Positions 49,779 through 61,088 of a DNA stretch of 64,000 nt are shown here, one piece after another. Position 1 is the stretch's first letter. Every line of letters begins with the position of its first letter. The notes under the pieces are model-generated. The model saw nothing but the letters and a program-made list of their open reading frames with translations. It ran no database searches and was not told the DNA's origin. The stretch covers positions 79,052,743-79,116,742 of the forward strand of contig CM063283.1 of NCBI GenBank assembly GCA_032173965.1, read 5' to 3'. The position numbers and the translations under genes are program-made. The DNA is from Sitta carolinensis (taxonomy: Eukaryota; Chordata; Aves; Passeriformes; Sittidae).

Positions 49779-51379
49779 AAAGCTGTATGAAATACATTTC
49801 AAATAACAATATCTACAATGAGGAGAAAAAATGCTAGATTTTGAAAAAAGAGGTCAAAATAAAGGAGGGCTGGGTAGTTCTGTGGATTTTTTTTTCTTTC
49901 AAGAAAATTTCATTAAAAGAATGGACTTAATAATGACAGAGAAAAAGCTATTACTGTGGTCCCATAAGTATTCTTTTATAAAGCACATTTTATCAACCTG
50001 CAGTAAAAGCTATTCATTACAAAAAACTAGTGAGGCAGTTATATAGCATATTATATTTTTACTTTTTGCATCAAATTTACAGAAAATATTTTGAGTTGGG
50101 CTCAGTAGGATTAGAGTTCTTCAGAACATGTACTTCCAAGCTGGAGGAGACCATTGGACATTGGTATATCCTCAGCCTTGCAAGTGTTTGGTAGCTTGTA
50201 TTCAGCTACAATAGGCCTTTGGAACATTTCAGTCCTGAACTGAGACTATGAGGAGCTGAAGAATCCCTTGTAGCTGCTGAAACATTGTTGTACATCCCGA
50301 AAAATCAGTTATTCTTAAAATTTCTATCATCTATATTTTCTGCTGATATATGTAAATTAAATGGATTAGGCTTTTTAATTTTTTGATTGAAAGACTTTTT
50401 TTCCTCTTTGGAATAATTCATATGAAAATTTGAGTTTGTTTTTCTTTTTTATTCATGTAAGCCTTTTTCAATATCCATTTTAAAATATGCTTACAATAAT
50501 AACTTCCATATCCTGATATCTATTTCAGCAGTATTTCCTTATTCTTTTTACTTACACAGCAAAAGATCAAAATAAGCCTTTTTGTCACAAGTTTATCATG
50601 GGAGCTCAGGTTGCTTTTTTGTGCTCTGGATAGCTCTCAGAATTATTTTTTTTCCAGAAGCTATTGCTCATTGCTTAAAATCATGATTTATGCATTTAGC
50701 GGCACTAAAGCGATTTCTTTGAATGTGTCAGAGTTATTAAGTAATTTTAATAATTCTGTGTGATTGCTTTGTCTTGCTCATCAATTTACCTTTTTGACAA
50801 TATTTGTGTCATCAGAAAATTTCATCAAGAGTGGGTTTTTCTCAAATTTACTTCCAGAGAACTGAAGGGAATTGTGACTATCATTGGTTGGCACCAGTCC
50901 TTAGGGAATCCTACTAGAAATAACAATGGTGCTGTTTGGTATGCTTTATTTTTTTTCATTTATAATAGACTGGAAAGCCCTTTATCATTCTTTTGAGATA
51001 AAAAATATATCAACCTGTTTCTTTCTAAACACAATTTTTTGAGCATTGCAGCCATTTTTCAGCAGGTATTACTTATGCATAATGCTTATCTTTCTTCCTT
51101 AAATATTCCCATGCTTTCCATTTTCCTGTCGCAGTATTATCAGTGGCAGTGTTGTAGTTTCTTTCTGATTCCTTGCTCTTACATATTTGATGTAGCATGC
51201 TGGAGACAATGTTCTGCAGCAGATAGGAAATGCATGTCTTTTCCTCAGTCCAGTGTCACAGGCTGCTCTCTCAAGAAAACACACCCATACTCTTTGAGGA
51301 AAAGGATGAAATTCTTTCTTTCCTCCTGGCATTCATTACCTTTCCTTCATGTAGCTGAATTTTTATACACATATGTAGT

Positions 51380-52033
51380 TCCTCTCCAACTCTCTTGTAA
51401 GCCCCCTTCAGTTACTGGAAAGTTGCTGGAAGGTCTCCCTGGAGTTCTTCCTTTTCCAGGCTGAATGATCTCAACTCTTTCAGCCTCTCCACAGCAGAGA
51501 GGCTGAATCACATGATCACTCCATGACAATCTTCATGGCCCTCCCCTGGACTCAACTCCAACATGTTCATATCCTTATGCTGGGAACCCCAAAGCTGAAT
51601 GCTGTACCTCTGGTAGGGTCTCACCAGAGCGGAGCTCAGGTTGGGAGAATCCTTTCCTCTGACCTGCTGGACCCACTTCTGCAGCCCAGGATATGCTTGG
51701 CTTTCTGGGTTGCAAACACACAGTGCTGGGTCATGTTGAACTTCTTGTCCACCAACACCCCAAGTCCTTCTCCCCAACACTGTTCTCCACTCAGCCTGTA
51801 TCTGTGGTTGGGATTGCCCTGACCCACATGTAGGACCTCGCACTTGTTAAAATTCATGAGGTTCACACAGGCCCACCTCTCAAGCCTGCCAAAGTCTCTC
51901 TAGATGATGTCCTTTCCCTCCAGTGTGTCCCTTCAGAGACCACCACACATCTTGGAGTCATCAGCAAACTTGCTGGGGGTGCACTTCTTCCCACTGCCTG
52001 TGCCACCAAAAAGGATGCTAAACAGGGACAGGA
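51380..52033 (-). mobile_element. CR1 LINE, internal ORF2 C-terminal fragment
   Basis: Minus-strand CR1 ORF2 C-terminal coding sequence lies in broken frames. The frame at 51636-51866 opens with the 'FNKCEVLHVGQGNPNHRYRL' block, corresponding to the CR1 Asn-Lys...Cys-x-Val-Leu-His motif. The frame at 51508-51843 continues with Ser-Ala-Leu-Val-Arg-Pro-Tyr (the SALVRP motif) and the following block. The left edge is inside the coding region (plus strand 'ctctccaactctcttgtaag'). The 3' UTR and terminal repeat are therefore missing, which is unusual for CR1. The right edge near 52033 is the 5' truncation. The plus-strand frames (51039-51464, 51523-51822) are shadows wholly or in part. Confidence 0.92.
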
Positions 52034-52375
52034 ATAGTATTTTCCACTACAGTGAGTGTAACTACTCTCGTGCTTTTAAAGACTGAATTATGAAATTCAG
52101 ATCAGATCTTCCAATCATAAATTACCATAGGTATATAGAGACATGATCATTTAAATTAACTAATGATTTAACGCTAGTAAGATGTGAGAACTTTAATGTG
52201 TGTATTCATGATTCTGCAACTGTTAGTCCTCCCATGTAAACATACTAATGGAGAATATGAAGTGATATTCAACTGCATTCAAGAAACAGTGCTTGATCAG
52301 GTTTTACACTCAAGAATTTCCTTTTGTTTTCCTTATTGTACTATGAATTAAACCTTACTCTTTCCTCCAGAAACT

Positions 52376-52402
52376 AAAAAAAAAAAAAAAAAAAAAAAAA
52401 AA
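52376..52402 (+). repeat. Homopolymer (A)27
   Basis: There are 27 consecutive A residues, with no recognised retroposed body upstream. Confidence 0.9.
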
Positions 52403-53145
52403 TCAGTTTCTTATTAGACATTCTTCATATCCCAATTGTCTTCAAATTTTTTAATAAGATACTATGATTACATTTCTTTGGCTTTTCTTGGTAAGCTGTT
52501 CTTATGACAGGCTGCTAGTATATTTTCTACATTATGCTACATCAATGTGTTGGTAAGTGACTTAAGAAAAACAGGTTTACTTTCTTCCCATGGATTTTCT
52601 AAAGAAATTATTTCCTGAATGATCATTTGAATTCAGTATCAACAAACAAATCAGTCACAATATATGTATTTAACCAATACCAATATCCATGTATCAAACT
52701 GGAAAAAATTTATTAATTATTAAGATTAAAACTAATTAAATGCTTTTTAGGATGAAGATTTAAACATGACAGAAAGAAGGATCTTCTTTCTTAAGGAAAG
52801 ATCTACTCCTATTTATAGAGGAAAGAACTGGGGGGAGGTAGAGAGCAGTAGAATGGGAAAATCAAACTATAGCAGACAATGTTGACTCTGTATTTTTGAC
52901 TTCTGGTGAGATTCTGTGACACATGAAGTCCCTTGTGTCAGCTAAATAGAGTTCCTATTTTTTTTTCTGTTTGTTTGTTTCATCCTCCACCCAATATAAA
53001 TAATTTGAACAGTAGAAATGCTTTCAGAAAGATAGTTCTGTTTTAATAAGGATCATAGATGACACCTGAATTTTTACAAAAAATAAGCACTTGGAAGAAT
53101 GAAAATTTAATATAGTACCTATGAAAAACAGAAGTATAGTACAAT

Positions 53146-53187
53146 AAAAAAAAAAAAAAAGAAAAAAAAAAAAAAAAAAAAAAAAAA
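53146..53187 (+). repeat. Homopolymer (A)15-G-(A)26
   Basis: A 42-base A tract is broken by one G at 53161. On the minus strand it encodes the poly-Phe run inside the 123-codon frame 53043-53414, which is therefore not a credible gene. Confidence 0.92.
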
Positions 53188-54522
53188 GACATCAGGAGAG
53201 CTATGTTGATTTTGAAGAGGAAAAGTTCTTGCACTGACCTAAAGCTGAGAGTTTCCATATAGTTTACTACAGCCTGAAGTGCATTGAAGGTGAAGTGATT
53301 GTGCCTGAAAGAAACAAAGGAGTTTCTTTCAGAACTAAAAGAAAAGGGAGAATTTTTTCTTATAAAATATGCCTTGATACGCACGACGACAGTTCTAGCT
53401 GTAATTTTTTGCACTATTTAACATTTATCATAGTATAGTCTTCTTTATTTTTTCATATATTCTCTATTTGGATAATAAGGGCTAAAAATATTTGAAGATG
53501 TACTGAATATCCTACGACAAAAGAAAACAATCATTGTATAGATTTGATCTTTTTTCATTTAATAACTGTATAAATATAGAACATTGTGCCATTTCCCCTG
53601 TGTTGATTTTGTTTCAACTCTCTGTTGGCAGTAAAACTAGGAGACAGATACATAAAATACAAATCAGATTCCCTGAAATTTAGAAATAGAAGTCTTGAAA
53701 TTCACAGAGAAATCATAAAGAAGCACTCTGAAAGCAGAGAAGAAAAGAAGTCAAGGAAGGGATTGCTTCTAAAGATGATGATGTGAAATAAGACAGTTAA
53801 GAAAATGCTAAGACTCTTTTTCATAAGAAAGGAAAAATACAGTACCTGGAAGAGTGAATGGATATCAGTTGACATAGATTAGGGGAGACTACTCTTTTAT
53901 ATTGTTGGTTTCTTAAATAATGAGAAATGAAAAAACTAAGTTGACCCACTGAAAGTTGTGAAAAGCAGGAAATGGACGTCTCCAATTCTCCTGTTACAAT
54001 TAAAACAAATTTTTTTTTGCCTAATCCTTTAATAATAAATTTGATATGAAAAGATACAGAAATAATTTCAAAAAATATCTGCAATGAAAAATAAAAAAAA
54101 AAAACAAAATAAAACATATTCAAAATTGGAGGAAAAGATATTAGATTCACAAATTAGACTCCAGCAATGTTTGCCTCATCCAATAGTGTAGCCACTGAAG
54201 TACACATGAAACCCAGTGATATCCTAAAAAACATCCTTTAATGTCTAGTATCACCCTCAACATATTCGCATGGACAAATACAGATTGTATTCTATGCCTT
54301 GTATCAGGCTCTATTCTAATTTAAAATTACATGGATAAATTTCACAAGTAAAGAAGAGTTGGTTTCTCTGTTGGTTGTTGATTGCTGGTAGTCTCTGTCT
54401 CTATATAAATAATTAAATCAATTCTTGCTGGAACACAAATGTCACATCAGCCTCTCTTCAGCCACAGATTACAGATTCTTTTCTCTGCTTTAGTTAATAG
54501 CTGAATGACTGTACTCTGACAA

Positions 54523-54789
54523 TGTAGAGCGACAGAGGGTCCCCGGGCAGGGCAAAGGAGAGCCCTCTATTGCAAAAACCAGGCCTTTTTAAGCAGTTAG
54601 CCAGTTATCAGTTTTTACATAGCTTTAAGGCACAACAAGCCCAAGCCAATCAATGATTACACAACCCGATGTGGACGCATGGCAGTCACGCAGCATGTCT
54701 CTCATGTCTCGGGCATCTCTCTCATCTCTCTACCCCTATTCCAGCTGAGTCGCTCTCCCATAATTCCCTTCTACTTTCCCTAAGTAACA
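54523..54789 (-). mobile_element. Compact ERV LTR, minus strand, CpG-retaining
   Basis: This is a 267-bp block near 50% G+C in AT-rich surroundings. On the plus strand it starts TGTAGAGCGACAGAGGG and ends CCCTAAGTAACA, so it has TG...CA ends on both strands. Read on the minus strand it begins TGTTACTTAGGG. A TTAAAAAGG TATA-like box follows (plus-strand 54584-54593), then AATAGA about 20 bases on (plus-strand TCTATT, 54566-54571), and it ends CGCTCTACA. The layout and wording suggest an avian ERVK-type LTR. I see at least seven CpG dinucleotides, far above the surroundings, which suggests a younger insertion. A target duplication was not found at these edges, so the borders may be off by a few bases. 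No proviral body adjoins, so it is probably a solo LTR. Confidence 0.65.
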
Positions 54790-56543
54790 GGCTTGAGCCA
54801 TGATTTTAGGAAGGTAACAAGGCTCTTATTTTATAAGGCTTTACCTATATGCAACACTATAATTAAAAAAAATAGTTCCAAGAGGAAAAATATTAATTTC
54901 AGCCCGAACATATTAGAAGTTGGTATCCAAATTGTTATCTATGAAAATGCCAAATATGAATTAGAAGAGACTTCTTAGTAACAGGGGAAAACCACAATAA
55001 TATTTCTAATTAAACATATTTCAGAATCCAAAGCAAATCCACAGTCTTTCTAAATTTAGGCTTTCATATACTTTGGCTTAGTTTCTCCCTAAGAATAACA
55101 GATTTTTTTTTTTATTATTTTTACTAAGGAAATTTTCTTTTTAAATGAAAACAATAAATATAAACAACTTTGTACAGTTCAAGCAGTGGTATTTAAAAAT
55201 AGGTTCATTAGTCAAACCAGTGAATCACCCATGATGGTCTTAACAGAAAGCAAGAAGAGACAAACAGACCAACAGAGATGTATTTAATTGAATATCACTA
55301 AAGTCAAACTGAAAAACTGTCACTGTGTTAAATTAGAAAATTCCAAAAATTCTCAGAAATCTCAATGAAGTTTAGATCATGGTCAAAATCTGTCATCCGT
55401 ATGTAACCGATATATCTGTGAGTTGTCAAAACAGATTCAGGACTTGAATTGGAACAAGTTCTTTGTTCTTGCTCAAATGTTAAGATGTGCCTGATTAGCT
55501 CAGCTGTCTTCATTGCTGCTGCTCTGACCAGGGACAATCAGCTCTCTTTAGTGCTGCAGTAAGTTCTGTTGCTGCAGGTCTGCTGTGGGTAATGAGCACA
55601 ATGAGTAAAGGACATGGGGAGTAATGGTTTTTCTAACTGTTTTCAAAGCAAATGTAAGTTCAAGTTCTTCATGTTACTAGACTTTTCCCCAGAATTTATT
55701 CCAACTGAGATGGCTTTTCATTTTTCCTTCTGTTGCAGAACCTGGGTTTCACCCAGGGAATGTAGAACTACATCTGAGGGTCTGTTTCTTTTATGTATAC
55801 TCTTTATTCAAATCAAAGTTTATGTTTGACACCCTCCAGTGTAAAGCTGAAGGCCTCTTTATTTGTATGTTTTTCATGTTAGGATTGTATTTTTCCTATA
55901 CTGGTTGGTTCCACCTCTGGCCCCCCGGCCCCTCCTTATAATCCACATATTTTGTAGTGCTTATTTCTTTGAAAATAATGAACTAAACACATTATATATT
56001 TCAGCTGATTTTCACTTCTATAATATTACAAAAGAAAAAAAAAACACCCTATCTTTTTTTGCGTTTACAATTATTTGTATCGAAGTGACCTTAAGTTCCC
56101 AGAGCAAACTAGAAAATTGAACTCACTTTTCAGATGTTGGTGGAAAAAAAATTAAACGGTGGAATATGTTGCATCTATATTTTAATATTTTTTCCCTTTA
56201 CTTCTATTTGTATTCTGATTCCTAGACCTATTCTTAATCATATTTCTGTAACAGTTGAAAATGTCTGAATCTTGTAGACGCTCTAAATACTTATGAAACT
56301 AAATGCAATTAATAGAGACCTTAAAGAAGAAACAAATATGAAGGAATTCTGAAACAAATAAGAGGAGACTTAAAATGTCTGCTTTAGCTTTAAAAATTTC
56401 TGAGATCTATATTTTTGGATATGAAGAAAGGAAAACATGAACTTTATTTCAAAAAACTTAGAGAATTTATAGAAAAGGAACTATATTAATAGGAACGATG
56501 GAGTACTTGTCTTTCTAATTGAAACTTTCAACCCTGGTAGTTT
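54790..56543. other. AT-rich non-coding DNA, no gene seen
   Basis: A T-rich run near 55110-55122 and a short C-rich patch at 55905-55938 are the only departures from background. Frames at 55328-55537, 55614-55829 and 55863-56120 lack family features. Confidence 0.5.
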
Positions 56544-58070
56544 TCATAGAATTACAGAATTTTTGGGGTTCGAAGGTACCTTTCAAAAATCATTTAGTCC
56601 GACTCTTTGTCATGGTCAAGAACATCTTCCACTGGACTAGTTTTCTTGTAGCCACATACAACCTGGCCTAGAACACTTTCAGGGATGGGACATCCACAAT
56701 TTCTCTGGGCAACCACTTCTACTTTATTTCCACCCTTATTGTAAAAAATGTCCTTTTTTATGTTCAATCTATTGTCTTTCAGTTTAAATCCATTGCTCAT
56801 TGTCCTCAAACAACAGGCTTGGTAAAACATTTTCAGCTTTCTTACAAGCCCCCTAATACACTGAAAGTCTCCATGAAACCTTTTTTTCCTGTCAGAACAA
56901 CCTCTGACTCTCTCAGTCTTTCTACATTAGAAAGCCCTCATGATTTTTAAGGCCCTTCTTTGTGTCCATTCTATCAGATCCATGTCTGTCTTGTACTGAT
57001 GACCCCAGAAATGGACACGGTACTCCAGATGGGTTCTCATCAAACCAGAATAAAGGAGAAAAAAATCACCTCACTTAGCCTCCTGGCCATGCTTCTTTTT
57101 ATACAGCCCAGAATATGTTTGGCTTTCTGGGTTACAAGTGCACCTTGATGGCTCATGTCCAATTTTCTTCCACCAGTATTCCCAGGTTTGACTCTACAGG
57201 GCTGCTCTGAATTTATTCATCTACCTGACTGTATTGATATTGGGTCTGCCCTCACCCAGGTGTAGCACCTCACACTTGGTCTTGTCAAACTTCATGAGGT
57301 TTCCATGGACCCAGTTCCCAAGCCTATCAAAATCCATCTGGATAGTATTCCTTCCCTCTAGCAAATTGACTGTGCCAAACAGCTTGGTGTCATGCACAAA
57401 TTAGCAGAGGGTGAACTCACTCTCATTGTCTATGTCACTGATGAAGATGTTAAGCAGTACTGGTCCCAGTCTATACTTGTTCCATGAATATATTCCTGAG
57501 AGACACAATTCCTCACTTGTTTCCATTTCGTCCCAGAGTCATTAACTGTAACTCTTTGGACATGACCATCCAGCAAATACCTCATTCATTCTAACAGTCC
57601 ATACCTCATACCTGTCCCTCTCTGATTTAGAGCTAAGAACATAACGTGGGACTATATCAAAGGCTTTTCAGATCTCTAGGGAGATTAAATTGATAGCTCT
57701 TCCTTTGTCCACCAATACAGACCTTCTTTCAGAGAAGGCTGCTTACTTAGTTAGGCATGATTTGCCCTTGATGAAGCCATGTTGTCTGTCTCTCATCAAC
57801 TCCCCGTCTTCCACATATTTCAACATAAATTCCTGGAAGAGGTGAACCTTAATGGTAGCTACTTACCAGGGCCCACTTTTTAAAAACAGAATGTGATGTT
57901 TCCTTTTCTCTGGTAACTGGGGAGATCACCTGGCTTCCATGACTCTTCAAATATGAGGGAGAGCACTTTGGCAACTATATCTGTCAATTTCCTCAAGGTA
58001 CAGGGTTACATCTCATCAGGTCTCATGTCATAGAAGCCTGTAAGCTTAAGGTAATTTGGGATTTTTCTAA
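56544..58070 (-). mobile_element. CR1 LINE, long old 3' half
   Basis: The left end is the reverse complement of a CR1 terminus ('tcatagaattacagaatttt', then 'cgaaggtacctttcaaaaat'). Going right, it passes through the 3' UTR ('agggatgggacatccacaat') and the ORF2 C-terminus ('cagcccagaatatgtttggc', 'ggtgtagcacctcacacttg'). It then enters the reverse-transcriptase region ('gtctatgtcactgatgaaga', 'gttgtctgtctctcatcaac', 'ctgtcaatttcctcaaggta'). At about 1.53 kb it is the longest uninterrupted CR1 here. Stops and indels are so frequent that no long CR1 frame remains, pointing to an old copy. The match fades near 58070, although faint CR1-like wording around 58238-58256 may mean it extends further. 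Confidence 0.88.
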
Positions 58071-61004
58071 TTTTAACCATTTTTTCTATTATTTTTCTCC
58101 TTTTTCATTTATTTTTCCTTTTTTTTTTTAATTAGCACACTGATAAAAATAGGATCACAGGTTTGCATTTTTTGCAGTTCTTGTAAAAGCATCTGTCTTC
58201 CATTATCTGATACTATTTCAAGTTGTTTCTCTTGCTGTATGTTCCCCTGTGAAGACTGCTTTGATTGCTTCTTTTCCATGTTAGATAGTTGATATATTTT
58301 GGTGACTCAAAGAGATGTCTCTGTGACCATCTCTGCTTTGATGGATATTGCCTTCCTTTGAATTGGTCTGGTACCGCCTTTCTATTTTGCTGTCTTTCCT
58401 TTTCATCTGCCTGAATTGTCTTTACAGATTGTGGCAACCCAGTCTTTGTGACCAGAAGGTGAATGTCAAGGGCAGGATTTGTCTTATCAAACCCAGAAGT
58501 TAGAATGCACATATCTATGCCATAGCAAGTCACCTGCACTCCTGTAAATTACGTGTCAAAAAACACAAGACTTATAGGGTAAGATTACTCATGTCCTAAA
58601 GTAAATATCTAAAATGATCCTAAAGTATTACACTCTTCATTAGTCTTTTTATCTTCATTTAATACAGAGGGACATGGTCATTAAACACTTAGATGCGGAC
58701 AGCTGCATTTGAGAAATCTGAAGTGAGCTGAACATGCAAATATTTCCAAGTTGTTGGCTGATTTTAACCACATAAATGAAAAAGAAAGTGAAGAAAAAGT
58801 GTATGGTATTAATACTGATATAACTATTATTACTAACCAAGTAATTGGCCTTTTTTTTAGACAAAAAAAGCTTTTTTTCTCCTGCTATTTTTTCCTGTAA
58901 ATATCCCAAACCATTTTGCTCTTTTTTATGCTTTAATACCACAGTTTACAGAAAGAAAAGCCTGTCTAAAATTCCCAGTAGGAAAAGCCCTTCTTATTCT
59001 AGCATCTTCAACATCTGTGGGAAACAAAAATAAAACACAAAAATTAGACCCTGCTAAACCTGGCTCTGCAGGGAGAATTTTACTAGTGTGTGAATAAGTA
59101 AAACCATTTGTCCTCATGGATGCATGCTGACTTTCCACAGAGGAGGTTGGGGTTGTTTCCCACCCCCACTCAAGATGTTGCTGTTAGAACAAGGTTATCT
59201 GTTTACCAGCTTGTTTATATTTCCTTTAAAAATAATAAACACACACAGCCTTAAAAAAATCAGTGGAAGTGAATAAGAAAGCAGTATATAAAAACGACAT
59301 ATATTTATAATGTTCTCATAAATAAACCATCACCTGTTCTTACCATATATTATCTCTGGAAATATCTTAATTCTCATGGAAAAGCCTTCAGCGCCCCTTT
59401 CTTTCATACCTATAACACGTCTTTCATCCTACAGATGAGTTGTAGAATTATTTGTTACTAAATTTGTCTGAAACCTACTTTTAAAAATATTTTTATTAGA
59501 TACGTGTAACTTCATACGAATATAACTGTGACTGTCCAGTTTAATTTTTTTTTTTTAATGGAGGAATGTTGAGAGTCTATTTTTAATTAAATAAATTGTT
59601 TTACTTGCTGTTCCTTTTTAGCTCTCCTAAACCCATTCTGTTCAGTCTCTTCTCACTTTCTTAATGATGTGGTTTCAGAGGAAAACCTTGCCTAAATATC
59701 TTTTGTGAGATTTTTCAGGTTACCTTTGATCTAACAATTTTACTTTGTGTAGGAAAACAAGAAGAACACTAAAATGAAACCAAGTAATCTGAGAAAATTT
59801 TATTTAACCATTTAAAAATATTACTTCAAATGTTTTTCCTGTGTTTCACTGTTTTGGAATACAAGGCATATGTTTATGGAAAGCCACACAGTCTGGATAG
59901 GACCTTAGAAGTGCTACTGATTGTACACATTGAACATTGAATCTCATTTTTAGCAACTAAGTATTCTTGGATACTATCTCCACTGAGTGTGTATCTATTT
60001 CTTGCATCTTTTAGCACTGATCTAATAATGTAAACAAAATCTCTACTAACATTCAGAATTTGTAAATGGCTATTAAATGAAATTTCTGGAAGAGTAAAAT
60101 TTCTAAGACCTGGCCTAGACATAGAATAGGGTTAAGCAGTAACAAAAAGTTCATTAACAAGAGGCACAAAATTTCCCAAACTATCCTAAACCTAATTTTT
60201 TCCCTCTTATTTTCTGCCCCTGAAAGGAAAGCACAAAATAAAGTAGGAAACACAATAAAACAAAACTAAAGCAATTTCCTAGACAGCAAGCCATAATAGT
60301 TTCTCCTTTGCCATCTATCATGTTTGATCCTCTCATAGTTTGAAACTCAAGGAATTCAGGGTTTTTTTCCTTTCTATTTTAGTCTCCTTAAGCTCTTGTA
60401 CTGTTCTCATCAATGCAGCAAGTTTTTCGTTTACTGATTGAACAAAATTTATCTGTACATGAGCTTTCAAAATTGTCTGTGTTCTGCCATTCATCAGCTT
60501 CAGCATGCATACTACATAGTTGTGCCTACCAGTCTTTTTTTTTGTTTGTTTGTTTTTCTTTATTTCTTATTGTAGAGACATAATTTCTTTGCAGTCACCA
60601 CGTTTCTCTGTACAGGCTACTTTTGAGAGTGCAAGGGTAGTTGTTTTTTTTTTCCCTAAAGTGCTCCCAGAAAGCTAAGGCATTTCAAAATCTGATTCTT
60701 CTGTAGGAAACTTTCTTACTCTTTTTCATCTGTAGAGAGAAAACATAATGATTTCCATAATTTAGAAAGAAAATGCTTGCTATGTAAAGGACAGTTCTTT
60801 CATATGTTAAGCAAGATCAGTCCATTTTTATCATACTTTTCGTTCCATAAAATCACAACTCTGTCATTGAGGAATTTTGCAAGTGGAGATACAGGAATAA
60901 CAAGAGCCCACTCCACAGCTGCTGCTTGTCAATAGAATTGCTGTATCAGCAACATGCTTAAACAATCTGGGATGACAGGAATGTTATTTCCTTTCTCTCT
61001 CCAG

Positions 61005-61088
61005 GTGGGAGCCACTCCCCACATGATTAAAGAGAGTGACCCCAATGTCAGCTGCCTGGGCTTCAGGAAATATGCCACCTTTTTGTAA
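61005..61088 (+). other. Candidate terminal coding exon or small ORF, weak
   Basis: A strong-looking 3' splice site (pyrimidine tract TTTCCTTTCTCTCTCCAG ending at 61004) is followed by 27 codons and TAA at 61086-61088. The block is about half G+C. By my count 18 of 27 third positions are G or C, against 12 at each of the first two positions, which is a coding-like bias. The peptide has a possible N-glycosylation site (Asn-Val-Ser, residues 14-16) and one Cys at residue 17. The other two frames stop within 8-9 codons. The same frame also opens at an ATG at 60981, giving a 35-codon ORF. I do not recognise the protein. It could be a last exon of a gene whose other exons lie outside the window, a lncRNA exon, or chance. 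Confidence 0.2.

Larger units (their letters stand above)
46481..51379. other. AT-rich non-coding DNA with a low-complexity cluster
   Basis: Holds the low-complexity tracts listed separately (47226-47860 and 49761-49778). Otherwise nothing was recognised. Frames at 48157-48641 and 50760-50996 lack family features. The frame starting at 51039 begins here and runs into the antisense of the next CR1. Confidence 0.5.
52034..54522. other. AT-rich non-coding DNA with two long poly(A) runs
   Basis: No gene or dispersed repeat was recognised. The minus-strand frames at 53043-53414 and 53821-54150 (109-123 codons) owe much of their length to homopolymers and AT bias, and show no family. Confidence 0.5.

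Noticed and set aside
51039..51464. Longest plus-strand open frame (141 codons)
   Set aside because: Its last part is antisense to the CR1 at 51380-52033, the rest has no recognisable family, and no splice or promoter context supports it.
53043..53414. Minus-strand frame of 123 codons
   Set aside because: It contains a poly-Phe run encoded by the A homopolymer at 53146-53187; there is no family and the composition is AT-biased.
55742..55756. Perfect short inverted repeat CTGGGT-TTC-ACCCAG
   Set aside because: It is a single 6-bp stem with no T-run, conserved context or second copy, and is expected by chance in 64 kb.
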